Assembly: GCA_021432635.1 (NCBI GenBank)
Contig: MU270028.1
Coordinates: 1,116,323 to 1,180,322, forward strand
Reading direction: 5' to 3'
Length of the DNA stretch: 64,000 bases
DNA from: Thozetella sp. PMI_491
Lineage: Eukaryota > Ascomycota > Sordariomycetes > Chaetosphaeriales > Chaetosphaeriaceae
Position numbers and translations under genes: made by a program. Below the pieces are notes generated by a model. The model was given only the letters and a program-made list of their open reading frames with translations, searched no databases and was not told where the DNA came from. This document shows, one piece after another, positions 1 to 10,224 of this stretch; within the stretch, counting starts at the first letter, position 1; each line of letters starts with the position of its first letter.

Positions 1-251
1 TTTTTTTTTTTTTTTTTCGGTCGTTGAGATTCTCGTAGCCATTCAACAAGGTGAGGCCATCATCAGAATAGTCCATGTAAGAGACGGCAACGCTTTTGAT
101 AGAATTTAGGTCGGCATTCTCGGTGATAGTGACTTCTGTAGGGCCTGATATCTGCAGCCTTGAGCTCTGGATTGGTGGCAGGGCAACGGGTCAATACCTG
201 CACACTCTGATGATACGGGTTGTCGCTGAAAGTATACAATACACGTGCCGT
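1..251 (-). CDS. Possible partial exon of an unknown gene at the window edge
   Basis: Read on the minus strand, positions 251 down to 18 stay open for about 78 codons with ordinary codon use (for example ISGPTEVTITEN followed by SVAVSYMDYSDD). An in-frame TAG lies just upstream, inside a sequence that ends like a splice acceptor (tcatag at 252-257), so this could be an exon whose continuation is cut off by the window edge. I do not recognise the family. The first 17 bases are a pure T run, which may be a natural homopolymer or an assembly or contig edge. Reading frames on the same strand between 321 and 738 might hold upstream exons, but none starts with ATG and no clean splicing could be built. 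Confidence 0.3.
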
Positions 252-1406
252 CTATGACCACTTAAGGTCAGCTCTTACGTTCTACTCGGGATCATTGACT
301 CTTCCAGATCCCGCGACACTTCAATTACTATTGTTAAGTTCCTGTCCCATAGTGTCCCCATCTCTATCGCGATCTGAATGCCAGGACTGGATAAAGCGCC
401 GCCCCCCGTTGTTGCGAGTAGATGCTACTGCTCCCGGGATATCAGCTCGACGATGGGGGATCCCGCGCATACCAGCAATGAACATCTGGCAGCTAATTTT
501 GCGCATGTCCTCCCCAACATGCCACTGGCTGTCTGATGAGATGTCAATGGGGTCGGCAAAATCTGGGTGAGCTGCAAGGCGAGAATAGCCCCAGTATATA
601 GGTGGATGGCAAAACGGCCATGTTGCATGATTGTATGGGAGCCACAGCGTAGGTAATCTCTGGCCCATCTCCGCTGAATCCTCGGAGCTCGCCCAACGAG
701 ACGGCGTCGTAGTCGATTATGAGATTCTTTCCATCCACGAAAAGCTATTGCTTGGCATTTTGGGTACAGCTGCCGTGGAACTTTTTTTTAAACTACGATA
801 GCTGCAAGTCACTCAATATTCGACAAAACCTATAGTAATGTTGGAAAACAAAAATCGTGGAATAGAGAGCTTCTTGGTCTTGGTTAACGTTGTGCCCGTT
901 GTAGGTTTATTTTTCGCGGCGCAGCGCGGAATCAGTTCGCAGTTGCGTTTAACCAATAAGGCAAGGCATGGATATAAATTCACCCCTCGCATGGCCGACA
1001 ATCCAACAAAAAATCGACATGCAGCCACGTTCGCGTAAAAGCTTAATACCGGGGTTGCCTGAAGGTTCTCACTTGACCCCTGATAGCGCATCCTGGACCG
1101 GGGTTGCGGGGTAGTTCCAGTTTTGGGCTGGGGGACCTGGCTGGCTGACCCAGAATGGGACCTGACCGTCCATATTCATACAGCATGGCCCGAAGGCAAA
1201 CACCCCCGGACAGGCAGGGTTTCCGAAATTTGGGTTTGTGGCGCTCTCATCGATGTATGCGTGGTTGCCAGGGCTGTGCGGGGACAGGGCCGGAGAGATA
1301 AATACCTATGGGTGTAACCCATGGGCAGGATGCCAGGTTCGATGGACGCTTCCATCTTCTCTTTTTTGCCCGTGGCTCTCCTTGAAGTTCCACTGTATCG
1401 CCCGCC
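252..1406. other. Intergenic, no convincing gene
   Basis: Several open frames of 60-120 codons exist on both strands, but they begin at TTG/CTG/GTG codons, overlap each other and show no domain. The last few hundred bases are presumably the promoter and 5' leader of the transporter that starts at 1407. A sequence at 1297-1306 (gataaatacc) is a weak TATA-like candidate about 100 bp upstream of that start. Confidence 0.4.
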
Positions 1407-3369
1407 ATGGAGATGAACTACGACGCAACGGTACGGAGACGCCCGGGGAGAACGCCCTGGAAACACTGCTGACATGTTCCGGTAGGAGCTCCGCCAAATC
1501 GAAGAGGAGCTCCATGTGGAGATTCTTCCCGGCACCGAGGTGATGACGGATGTCGGAGAGCATCACCTCCTCAAGAGCGGCGGCAAAAACCAGCGAGTTT
1601 TGGTTCCTCAGCCGTCGGACGACCGCCACGATCCGCTCAACTGGTCGCTGAAATGGAAGCTCCTCGCCATCACCGCCTCGAGCTTTACCACCTTCATGCA
1701 GGGCTTTGGTCCGCTGTCGCTGGCTCCCATGTTCGCAGACTACATCGAAGCCTTCAACTGCACCTTGGCCGACGCGGTGCAGTTTACCGGTGTGGCCATT
1801 CTGGTGCTGGGGTTTAGCAACTTCCTATGGTAAAAAGCCCCTTACCCCGCGGGTCCGGCACTCCGCTCCTAGCTTAATCTGCCTAGGGTTCCCATCAGCA
1901 CCTCGTTTGGCCGCCGGCCCGTCTACATTGCCTCTCAGCTTATCTGCCTGGGTTCTTCCATCTGGCGGGCTCGGGCTACGACATACAATAGCTTCATGGG
2001 CGCCTGCGTGTAAGCATCCCTTCCCATTTCGTGTCCTGCCGTCCTTGGCTAACGGACATCCACCCAGCTTGAACGGCATCGGCGCGGGGCCAGCCGAAAC
2101 CATCCAGCCTGCTGTCATCGCTGACATCTTCTTCCTTCACGATCGTGGGAAATGGAATACGCTATACTGGGTGGTGTACATGGGGTCGCTCATGGTCGCT
2201 CCCGTGGTGTCGGGATCCATGTCCGCCCACCTTGGGTGGCGGAACTTCTGGTGGCTGAATACCGGCCTGCTCGGTCTCTCCATCCTCATGAATGTTTTCA
2301 TGTTCCCGGAGACCAAGTGGCACAGGATGCATCCGGACGAGGCCGGCCGGCAGGCGGCCTCCGGCAGCCCCGGCAGCACGCAAATGTTCGAGAAGGGACC
2401 GACCGAGGGGCAGCTCGAGGCTGTGACCTCCACCCCGAGCCACCAGGATCGTCATCTCGCCGTGGCCGAAACGGCAGATCGGGATCCTTGGCTCAGGCGA
2501 GGCTATCCCAGCAAAGCGCAGTGGGGGCTGTACTCGCCGAACCCCACGCCGATCAAGAGCATCGTTCTCGACCTATGGATCCCCTGGAAACTTCATGCGT
2601 TCCCCATCGTCGAACTCGCAGCCTTTGTCGTGAGCTGGTATGCAGCCCAGAACCCGGCCTTTTCCGCAGCGGCTAACCAATTTCTGTAGGAGTTGCTCAT
2701 GCTTCCTGACCCTCAACCTGACGCAAACGCAAGCTTTTGGCGCGCCTCCGTATAACTGGAGCAGCCAGAGCATCGGTTTCACCAACTTCGCTGTCTTGGC
2801 CGGTGCCATGATCGGGCTGGCTACCGCCGGGCCTCTGTCGGATTGGGTCTCGGCCTATATGACAGAAAAGAACCGGGGCATCCGCGAGCCAGAAATGCGT
2901 CTCATTGCCTTGATCCCGTACGTCATCATCATGTACTTTGGAAACATCATCGTCAGCGTCGGCTACGAGAAGCAGTGGCCGTGGCAGGCCATCGTGATCA
3001 TCGGCTATACCTGCGCGGGCATCCAAGTGGCGGCCATTCCCGGCATCGTTTCGACCTATGCTGTGGATAGCTACAAGCCGGTGGCCGGAAGCCTGTTTGT
3101 TGCGATCACGGTCAACAAGAACGTCTGGGGCTATGGCTTCAGCAAGTTCATCACCAACTGGTACGTGACCAAGAGCGCACATATGCGCGCTGTTTCCTCG
3201 TCAGACTCCTACTAACTCCGCCTCCAGGGTCGAATCGAGCGGTTATATCCCTCCGATCATGACGAACGGGTCGCTCACTCTTCTGTGGTGCTTGTTTGGA
3301 ATTCTCTTCTACTACAAGGGCAAGACTTTCCGGAGGTGGTCCAAGGATAGCGATGTGCATAAGATGTAG
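1407..3369 (+). CDS. MFS transporter, DHA1 drug/metabolite exporter type, six exons
   Basis: Predicted exons 1407-1430, 1486-1829, 1887-2009, 2068-2637, 2690-3160 and 3228-3369 join in frame to 557 residues, normal for a fungal 12-TM DHA1 carrier. Family signatures seen: the N-terminal DDRHDPLNW motif before TM1, GRRPVYIAS in the loop after TM2, the GIGAGPAETIQPA helix, the second-half QSIGFTNFAVLAG segment and the C-terminal YYKGKTFRRWSKD tail. Introns are 52-67 nt with GT/AG ends. The protein should sit in the plasma or vacuolar membrane and export small molecules by proton antiport; the substrate is unknown. The first intron (1431-1485) is doubtful: it has CTGAC and TAG but a weak donor (gtacgg), and its sequence reads like coding DNA in another frame (NALETLLTCSG). 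The 5' end may therefore carry compensating indels or be mis-split. The rest is a solid model. No cluster partner lies next to it. Confidence 0.85.
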
Positions 3370-5764
3370 GGGCTCCCTTTGTCTGTTGCTTGCACGGAGG
3401 CATTTATACGCCTAGTCCACGCCCCTCTCACCTGGCAGCTTCTTATGAGCCCAAAGCCGTGTTGCCTTCGCTCCAGGCGGTATGTTACTGTACGGCCCGC
3501 TAGTTTCTGAATACAAGTACCCACCCAAAGTAATTTTGCATCCGCATGCTGAAAAGCTTCACTGGATATTGTCTTCTAGTTGTTTGCGCCGGAGTCGTAG
3601 TGTGATTTTAGCGAGAGCCCGGACTCGGGGCGTGATCTTGGGAAGAGCCTGTGAAGGAAGGTGGCAGAAATGGAGCCATATTTCCAGCATAATCACATGC
3701 ATTCACGGCAAGATGGGCTCGTTGCCATTCAACGAAGCAGCCCGGGATGGATGCTAGGTACGGCTCGGCTCGACAACACGGCGGCCCATGCATACCTGTC
3801 TCGGCTGCGGAGTAGGCAAATGGGGGACCCTTGCTCATCATGTACTTGCCGAGATGGAGTGCCGAGCGGTTGGCCCACATTTTCCCCAAACCCCGGAAGG
3901 TGAGGGACTGCAGGAATTGGGAGCTGACACGCTAAAAACACGCTACATGCGATGCCACGCAAGTTACCCTTTTTCTCCCTTGGGTGAATCAGCAAGTGCC
4001 GGTAGGTACGTGGCGATGTGGCCGTATGACCTGCTGAATCAAGGCTAGCTCACCGTCGCAATCGCTAGCTACGGACGGTCCCCGCACGGCCAGGGGCAAT
4101 CGAAACCATCCTTGACTCATGCGAACGGCAGTTCTTCTAATTAGGAGACAGACTCGATGCCTCTCCAATTGTCTAGAAACGGGCATTCATTCTCCAGAAG
4201 ATCCAGCCCCAAATAAATCTGTATCTTATCTTTTCCCCTTTGGCACATGTCAGATCCCTCGACTGAGTCTCCAACGCCATTGAAGAAACCATGTCGTTTG
4301 CCAACGAATAGCCCCTCTAGCAGCGGAAATCGTCGACAGCCAAGGATATTGGTAGCTGAGGAGATAGGGCTGAGCATAGCCAGCGGAGCGCACGAGCAGA
4401 GCAATAACGGTGGTGGGCAAGGACTGGATGGGTATCAGGACGAAACTCTGCTCTGTGGTCTTCTAAGCCCGCCATGCATGCCCTGGTGGGAATGGCCTTG
4501 ACGCTGCCGCAGCTTTGCATTCCTCCATATCCAGCGTAACTAAGGCCGTTATATATAAAGTGGAGACAAGATATCTACGGTGGGCTACTTGTTCGTTTAG
4601 GCCACTTGCTTATAAATTACGTTATTTTAAACTTAGTGTCTAGGCGAGAGTAAAGGCCTAGGTAGTATATTTACTATGCATCCCGCCAAGCATTCATGGC
4701 GGATCCCTGGCGGAATCATGGAATCGTTCGCCACGGATCGTGGTGGATCCTTAGGTAGATCAGCCAAGAATTCATGATGTATCTATGAGCCGTCTAAATT
4801 CCCGGGGAATAGTGATGTTGGAGGGGAGGGACCGCGCTGGGTACTACGGCTGCTCGAAGGCTGGTGATGAATAATGCCACCTCGAGTTTAAAAATAGCTA
4901 TAGAGTGCTATTTCGGGTATTCCCGGCATTGGGAGCACTATCTTTAGTACTTGGCAGAATCTAGAAACACGAATCCCGATTGGCAGATGCCTAGCTCTCG
5001 TCGATTGCTGTAGCTGTTCGAGGGATTGCTAGAAAATCAGGATAGATGTCCCGGGCCATGCGATGAAAATTCCCAGGCTCGGCTGCCCTCCCCCACAATC
5101 AATGTACAACTTTCCTCCATAGAATTTACCCTGGCGCTCGTCACCGGCGGAAGCCCCCACTCGCTCCCCTACGAAGCGAGGCTGCGGATGTCATTGAGAC
5201 CCTGTAGCGGATCCTCCTCACTGAGGGCCTACCAAGAGATGGGGCTTTGGATCTCGGCTTCGCTTCGGCGAAGAGCGAGTTACCCGTCCAAGCCAGCTAA
5301 GGCCGTTCCGAGGATATTTGTGCATGCTTCAAAGCCGGGAAGTCAAACCATTCGGTGAGATTGCACAGAGCCAATGTCTGGTGCAGCATGAAGTGTTGTT
5401 GCGCTTGGTTGAGTATGATGCGTGCACTGTGAAAGGCGGTTTGCTGGAACCGAGACTACGTAGTTTTAGTATCTCTGCCGGGCACAACTACCGGAATGTG
5501 GAGAGATGATATTGAATTATAGTAAAGAAAATGGCATATTACAAAGGATAAATTGACCTTTTCCCTTGTAGATATATTTGATAGCTCTTAAGTATGAAGC
5601 AACCGATGGTAGATGGTAGAGAACCCTCGCGCTATGAGCCGCGAGACAGTTCCGAGAGAATCATCATATCATTTACTCTACGTCACCTATATTTCATACA
5701 GCCTTTTTTAAAATTATCCAGATTACACTAGTAGTTCCATTTAATCCAGCTGTGCGAGTTGGGC
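3370..5764. other. Gene-poor stretch, nothing recognised
   Basis: Open frames here (up to about 110 codons, for example 5026-5358 plus) lack domains and mostly lack ATG starts. GC content falls after about 4560, where RIP-like TA-rich sequence begins. Around 4681-4760 there are several imperfect repeats of the type ggcggatccctggcgg / ggatcgtggtggatcc, which may be a decayed repeat end. I see no RNA gene. Confidence 0.4.
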
Positions 5765-6702
5765 TCAGTCCTTAATAGTTAGGTACTCCGCATTGATAAT
5801 GGCACCTTTCCTCTTTCCAACTACTTCAGCAAGCGTTTGCCATAGCATTATTTCTTCGCCGTACGCATAATTTCCCACACTACTCAGACTACTATACTCT
5901 AGAATCCCGGCAACAATGACAGGAATCTTGCTTGTACTTTTCGGCTTCCATCGCCTCATTAGGGGACTGCCCACCCAATCAGCCTCTGACGGTCCACTGT
6001 AAGTACGTCTCCAGGCTCAACGGGAGTTATTCGTACTGAAATTTGACTAGATTTGACATTATAGAGTGCAACTGCAATAATCCAGATACGGGCGTCACTA
6101 AACTCGAGCCTTTGTGCTCTCGAGCTGGAGGTACGAGCGGCATGACGATAGGCGATATACCATCGGGCCACCAGAACGTAAGTGAAAATGCCCCTGTTTT
6201 CATCGCAATGTAGGCTTCCGAAATTCACCAATATCCAATCTAGTGCCTCCTGTTGGGCGATTTTGGCGGAGTATTCACGGCTGCAAACTGCGTCAAGGAG
6301 TTTGGTGAAGGCTTCCACGTGTATTGTCACATGACGTAAGTCCCTAGTATCTGGGTTGATCACGACTCTGCAGTCGAAGATTTGGCTCTGGCTAGAAATT
6401 GACTATAAATAGGACAATACCGAAATAGAAGGCGTTAGCGCAGGCCTTTATCACCTCAATCAATCGCGACAAAATAAGGTCGTCGTTGGGAAATGTTGTT
6501 CGATAATTGGCTTATTTAAGACGTAGATTTCCCCAATGTAATCTTCGTTTGTTACTTGTTCCAGGGTGTTAAGCCTATACGATTTGCAAACGTCACTGTG
6601 CTTTCCAAACGGTAAGACAGTGGGTCTAAATTTTAAGTGCCTCGCCACCACCACAGGGCCATTCTCTAGTAAAAGACACCCGTTTTTACACCTCTCATAC
6701 AT
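5765..6702 (-). pseudogene. Decayed hypothetical gene, three same-strand frames in series
   Basis: Three minus-strand frames follow each other: 6702-6460 (80 codons, true ATG start, MYERCKNG), 6363-5959 (134 codons, begins on GTG and is open a little further upstream) and 5974-5765 (69 codons). The last two overlap around 5960-5974, where the sequence GW..GSPLMRRWKP would read through with a one-base shift, so a frameshift is the simplest explanation. No good donor joins the first frame to the second. No family was recognised. The locus borders RIP-affected DNA, which fits loss of function. It could instead be an intact gene with introns that I failed to find. Confidence 0.35.
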
Positions 6703-6794
6703 GCAACGGTAAATATAAGATAAAAAAATAGATATGTAATATATTAAGATATATAAGATTTAGGTAAAGTCTTTTTTTAACCTTTATATTTTAA

Positions 6795-7320
6795 TATTGA
6801 GAACGGGGAGCAGGAAGCAGAGCACGTGCGGAAAAACTCACACACAACACCACCACCATACACTCCATAGCCTAGTAGCCACAGCGCGGAACCAATACCA
6901 CGATCTTGCGATCCAGTTCGTAGGTAGGGCTGTTGAAGCAGCGTAAGTGTAGTGGTACATGGAAGAGGGCATGCTAATGCGAGATCAAATGAGTGCTAGG
7001 CTCTGACTAGGGCAGGATGAACATGTAGGAATGGGGTGAAGCTCTGTAATAGTTGTAATGAGTGGTCTTGTGGTTGGTCTTGTCTAGGGAAATAAATGTA
7101 TGAAGTCGATTGATGATAAATAGATATCTGGTTAAGGATAAGAATGGTGAGATAGTCCTCCTCCCTAAGGTAGGACAGCATCCCTGAGCTACTTATACAA
7201 ATCGAGCTAGTAGAGCCTGATCAGACTAGGGTTTAGATCTATTACTCAGCTCTTTTAGTACTGTACTAGAGTTATACTGGGGGAAAATAAAAATCCACTG
7301 ACTATTCCTAGCTTAATATA
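6795..7320 (+). repeat. Dispersed repeat, copy 1 (matches 50742-51228)
   Basis: This stretch (from gagaacggggagcagg to about ccactgactattcctagc) is repeated in the same orientation at 50742-51228. Shared landmarks in order are the aactcacacacaacac block, tagcctagtag, ggtagggct, ggagagggcatgc / ggaagagggcatgc, ttggtcttgtctaggga, ctacttatacaaatc and atccactgacta. Most differences are C/T and G/A, with copy 1 keeping more G and C. No protein is visible. It is probably the end or LTR of a transposon family rather than a gene. Confidence 0.75.
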
Positions 7321-7588
7321 TAGTATATTTAGATGTAAATATAAATTTTTTTTTTTTATAAAAAAAGTCTTGTTATTTATAAATAGCTTAATAATCTATA
7401 TAATAAGGTATTATATAATAAAAATATAATAAATAAGATCTTTATATATATTTCCTTATATATATATCTAGCTATTTAAAAAGGAATATTAAGATGTTTA
7501 TAATAAGCTAAGTACTTTAGATTACTTAAATTATTATAATAAGTTAAGTAAGCTATAAAAAGCAACTTAGTATTTAAAACTATAGTCT
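7321..7588. repeat. AT-rich RIP block with a scrap of gypsy LTR
   Basis: Almost pure A/T with a taa/tta texture. The part at about 7545-7588 (aagtaagctataaa, gcaacttagta, actatagtc) matches the middle of the 440-bp gypsy LTRs at 9725-10164 and 17068-17507, so a piece of an older LTR is left here. The TRIM-like element starts immediately after this scrap. Confidence 0.6.
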
Positions 7589-8086
7589 TGTTACAGCTGC
7601 ACAGGTTGGGCCCTGTGCGGGGTAACTATATAATATAGAATGGGGTAGTAATGAGCAAGTTCGCTCATTACCAAAGCTTTTGCTTCGTGGTGCAGCGGTT
7701 GACCCCAACTTGCTTGTAACACAATAAGCAAACTTTACTTACAGTGAAGGCTGTGGGTTCGATTCTCACAAGTTGCAAAAATAGTAGCGTGAACCTCTTC
7801 ACTACTTAGGCAACTCCAGCTGTAAGCAAGGCACTATAGTCTTAGTCGCGCTACACTGATGCCTTAAGTTTCCCTATATTATACTGTTAAAGTACGCGTG
7901 AGGGTTGGTCCCCCTACACGGCATGAGGACATGCCTTTGAAGAGGGAGCATGATGTTACAGCTGCACAGGTTGGGCCCTGTGCAGGGTAACTATATAATA
8001 TAGAATGGGGTAGTAATGAGTAAGTTCGCTCATTACCAAAGCTTTTGCTTCGTAGTGCAGCGGTTAACCCCAACTTACTTGTAACA
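7589..8086 (+). mobile_element. TRIM-like miniature LTR element (133-bp terminal direct repeats)
   Basis: Two 133-bp direct repeats, 7589-7721 and 7954-8086, flank a 232-bp core. Each repeat starts TGTTACA and ends TGTAACA, a perfect 7-bp terminal inverted repeat with the TG...CA ends of LTRs. A purine-rich tract (gaagagggagca) lies just before the second repeat, as a polypurine tract would. The repeats differ at five sites, all transitions; four are in RIP context (CA to TA or TG to TA). Each repeat can form two hairpins: gcacagg/cctgtgc, and gtaatgagc/gctcattac around a 6-nt loop. There is no coding capacity, so it would depend on a partner element. No 5-bp target duplication is visible; the right flank does not continue the LTR scrap on the left, so one side was probably rearranged. 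A truncated tandem repeat of a 365-bp unit is an alternative reading. Confidence 0.6.
7681..7777 (+). other. tRNA-like A-box/B-box sequence inside the TRIM-like element
   Basis: The end of the first terminal repeat contains tggtgcagcgg, close to a Pol III A box. The core contains gggttcgattct, close to a B box, inside a good 5-bp T-arm (gtggg/ctcac) with a 7-nt loop ttcgatt. The spacing of about 67 nt is longer than in an intronless tRNA. The 5' bases (gcttcgt) do not pair with the 3' strand (aagttgc), so an intact tRNA is unlikely. It may be a tRNA-derived relic or an internal Pol III promoter, as in SINEs. Confidence 0.35.
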
Positions 8087-8099
8087 TAATAATATACTT

Positions 8100-9060
8100 A
8101 ATATTAGTAGTTTAGACTTTTTATAAAAAGAGGAAATAAAGCTTATTAAAATAGGCTTTAAAGTAAAACTAAGATTATTATTAACGCCTAATATAAAGGA
8201 GGACTTTAATAGTTATTATATAAGCTTAAGTAAAGATTTTATTATAATTAGATAAAAAGACTAGGTAAAAAGACTAGAGCTTATAAACTAGAATTTAAAG
8301 AGTGTAGTAAAGTAGTTTATTAAGTAAAGAGCTTAAAAAGCTTATATTATATCTATCTACTAGCTAAAAGTAATATTTAACTTTATAGTAATAGTATAAA
8401 AGCTTTAATCTACTAGACTAAAGATTAATATAATTAATAAATATATTTAATAATAGATTAATAATAGTATTAAAAGACTTAAATATATATATATTAAGCT
8501 AGAAAAAGCTAGATTATATATATTTATAAATAGTTTTTTTACTAATAATAAAGACTTTAATTTATAGATTAGATATATAATTATTTTTAATAATAAGAGT
8601 ATATAAGAGTAATTAAATAGCTTTAAGGTAATTAAAAATATTATCTACTAGTCCTTTATAAAGTATAAAAGGATTATAAAAAGTGTTTTAACAAGTAAAA
8701 TTTATAGTATAATAACTGGTTTTAATATTAGTTATATATTAAACTATATACTTAATATAATTATATAATAGCTTAGTTTAAAAGTGTTAGAGCTAGTTAT
8801 CTATATAGATTTAAGATTATTATACTAGTATTTAGTTTAACTAAGAAACACTATAAAAAAGTATTTTATGATTAATTTAATAATAATATATTAGTTTTAT
8901 AAAGCTTATAAGATTATTAAGATTAAATAGATTAATAAAAGAGATAACCTTATAGATACTATAATAAAAGCACTTCTAAATAAGGCATTAAAAATATTAA
9001 TATTAATAAATAAAGCTATTTTCTATATTAAAGGATAGGTTTAATATATAAAGAATTATA
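8100..9060 (+). mobile_element. RIP-degraded Ty1/copia pol fragment (RNase H end)
   Basis: Translation in one frame, ignoring the many TAA/TAG stops, keeps the skeleton of the C-terminal Ty1/copia RNase H region. At about 8505-8590 it reads like LRLYIFxNxSFxxNKD followed by an IxYI strand. At about 8634-8705 it reads like NIIxxSxIKxKRxxxSVLxSxxY, then a VIYIDxRxLY-like strand near 8795-8830, and finally a DNxxDxxxKA-like stretch near 8945-8975. Every replaced residue fits a G-to-A or C-to-T change. No LTR pair could be assigned to it. It is a dead relic. Confidence 0.55.
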
Positions 9061-9719
9061 TAAATATAATTCTTAAAGTATAGTTTACTTTATAATCTTA
9101 TTAGTTTATTTCCTAAGATATTTATTACTTTAATTATTATATTATTTATTATTTTAGAGTTAATATTTTAAACAGTAATTATATTATAGAGAGGAGTATA
9201 TAATAAGAGGAGGAAAAGTATATATTAGTGTAAAAGATTGATTTAGGGAGATATATCCCCTAGTGATTAGGAAATATAGAAAATACTAAAGCTAGACTAT
9301 TAAAATAAAAAGTAAGTTAAGCTTTTACTTAAGAGAAGAGTAATATACTAAGCTAAATAAAAGCCTTTTAACTAGCCTCCTTCTTCTTATTTACTATTAT
9401 ATTAGTAATATTATCGTTATTATTATTAGTATCTAGCTTTATTATAAGGCAGAGTATCTTATATATTATAAGACGTTAAAACTAGATCTTCTAAACTTAT
9501 ATTAGTAGCTCTTAAGAATAGTAAAATAAAGAAACTAACCTTAGTATTATTAACCTCTTTTACTACTAGGAACTTAATAGTAGGAGTTATAGTTATCTTT
9601 AAGCTATAACTATAGTTAAAACTATTAAAATATAATTAAGAGATTAAGAGAGTAGTACTTATATAGTAGTATAATTATAACTAGAGTTATAATACTAGTA
9701 ATAATTTCTAGCTGGCTAG
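9061..9719. other. AT-rich RIP block, no recognisable feature
   Basis: TA-saturated sequence between the copia relic and the gypsy element. It probably contains further remains of the copia element, but nothing could be assigned. The last five bases before the LTR (gtatt, 9720-9724) are the left target-site duplication of the gypsy element. Confidence 0.5.
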
Positions 9720-9724
9720 GTATT

Positions 9725-10164
9725 TGTTACAACCAAGGCATCAGCTACTTCCCCGTGACCGCCAACACAGCCCAGCGTTTAACCATAAGTAGTTATGACA
9801 GGCAAAACCCCTAATAAATACCTCAGGCATCTATATAGATATTCTGCCAATCAGGAAGGATTACCACGGAGCACTTAGCCCTTAGTGAGCCTAGAGCTCC
9901 TAGATCACCTAGGAGCTCTAGGCCTTTGGTAATTTAAAGTAAGCTATAAAGAGCAACTTAGTATATAAGACTATAGTCTCTACCTAGATAGATTAGTTAG
10001 CCTTTACTCTTTAGTAATTAATCTATTTAAGCTACCTTAGCTTACGCCTTAGATTCTACACCCCTTAGTTAATTAATACTCTACTTGTCTCTACCCTCCT
10101 TACCTTAGGAAAGACCCCCCCTACTTATTAAGAATACTAACCTTAAGATCTTAGTATTATAATA
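9725..10164 (+). repeat. 5' LTR of the gypsy element
   Basis: 440 bp, aligned end to end with 17068-17507. Shared blocks include gcacttagcccttagtgagcc, cctaggagct, ctatagtct and ggaaagaccccccc. Differences are almost all C/T and G/A, and each copy holds some unmutated sites the other has lost, so RIP acted on them separately. A small palindrome, gagctcct...aggagctc, lies inside. Confidence 0.92.
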
Positions 10165-10224
10165 TATTAATTACTCTCTTTTAAAGGATAAGACAGGTAT
10201 AATCGACAATATTCTATAGTTAAT

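Noticed and set aside
7589-7721. Promoter or terminal repeat of the neighbouring copia relic
   Set aside because: The 133-bp units bracket their own 232-bp core and lie together on one side of the copia fragment, so they do not flank it as LTRs should.
7681-7777. Intact tRNA gene
   Set aside because: The T arm is good, but the acceptor strands do not pair and A/B box spacing is too long without a proven intron.
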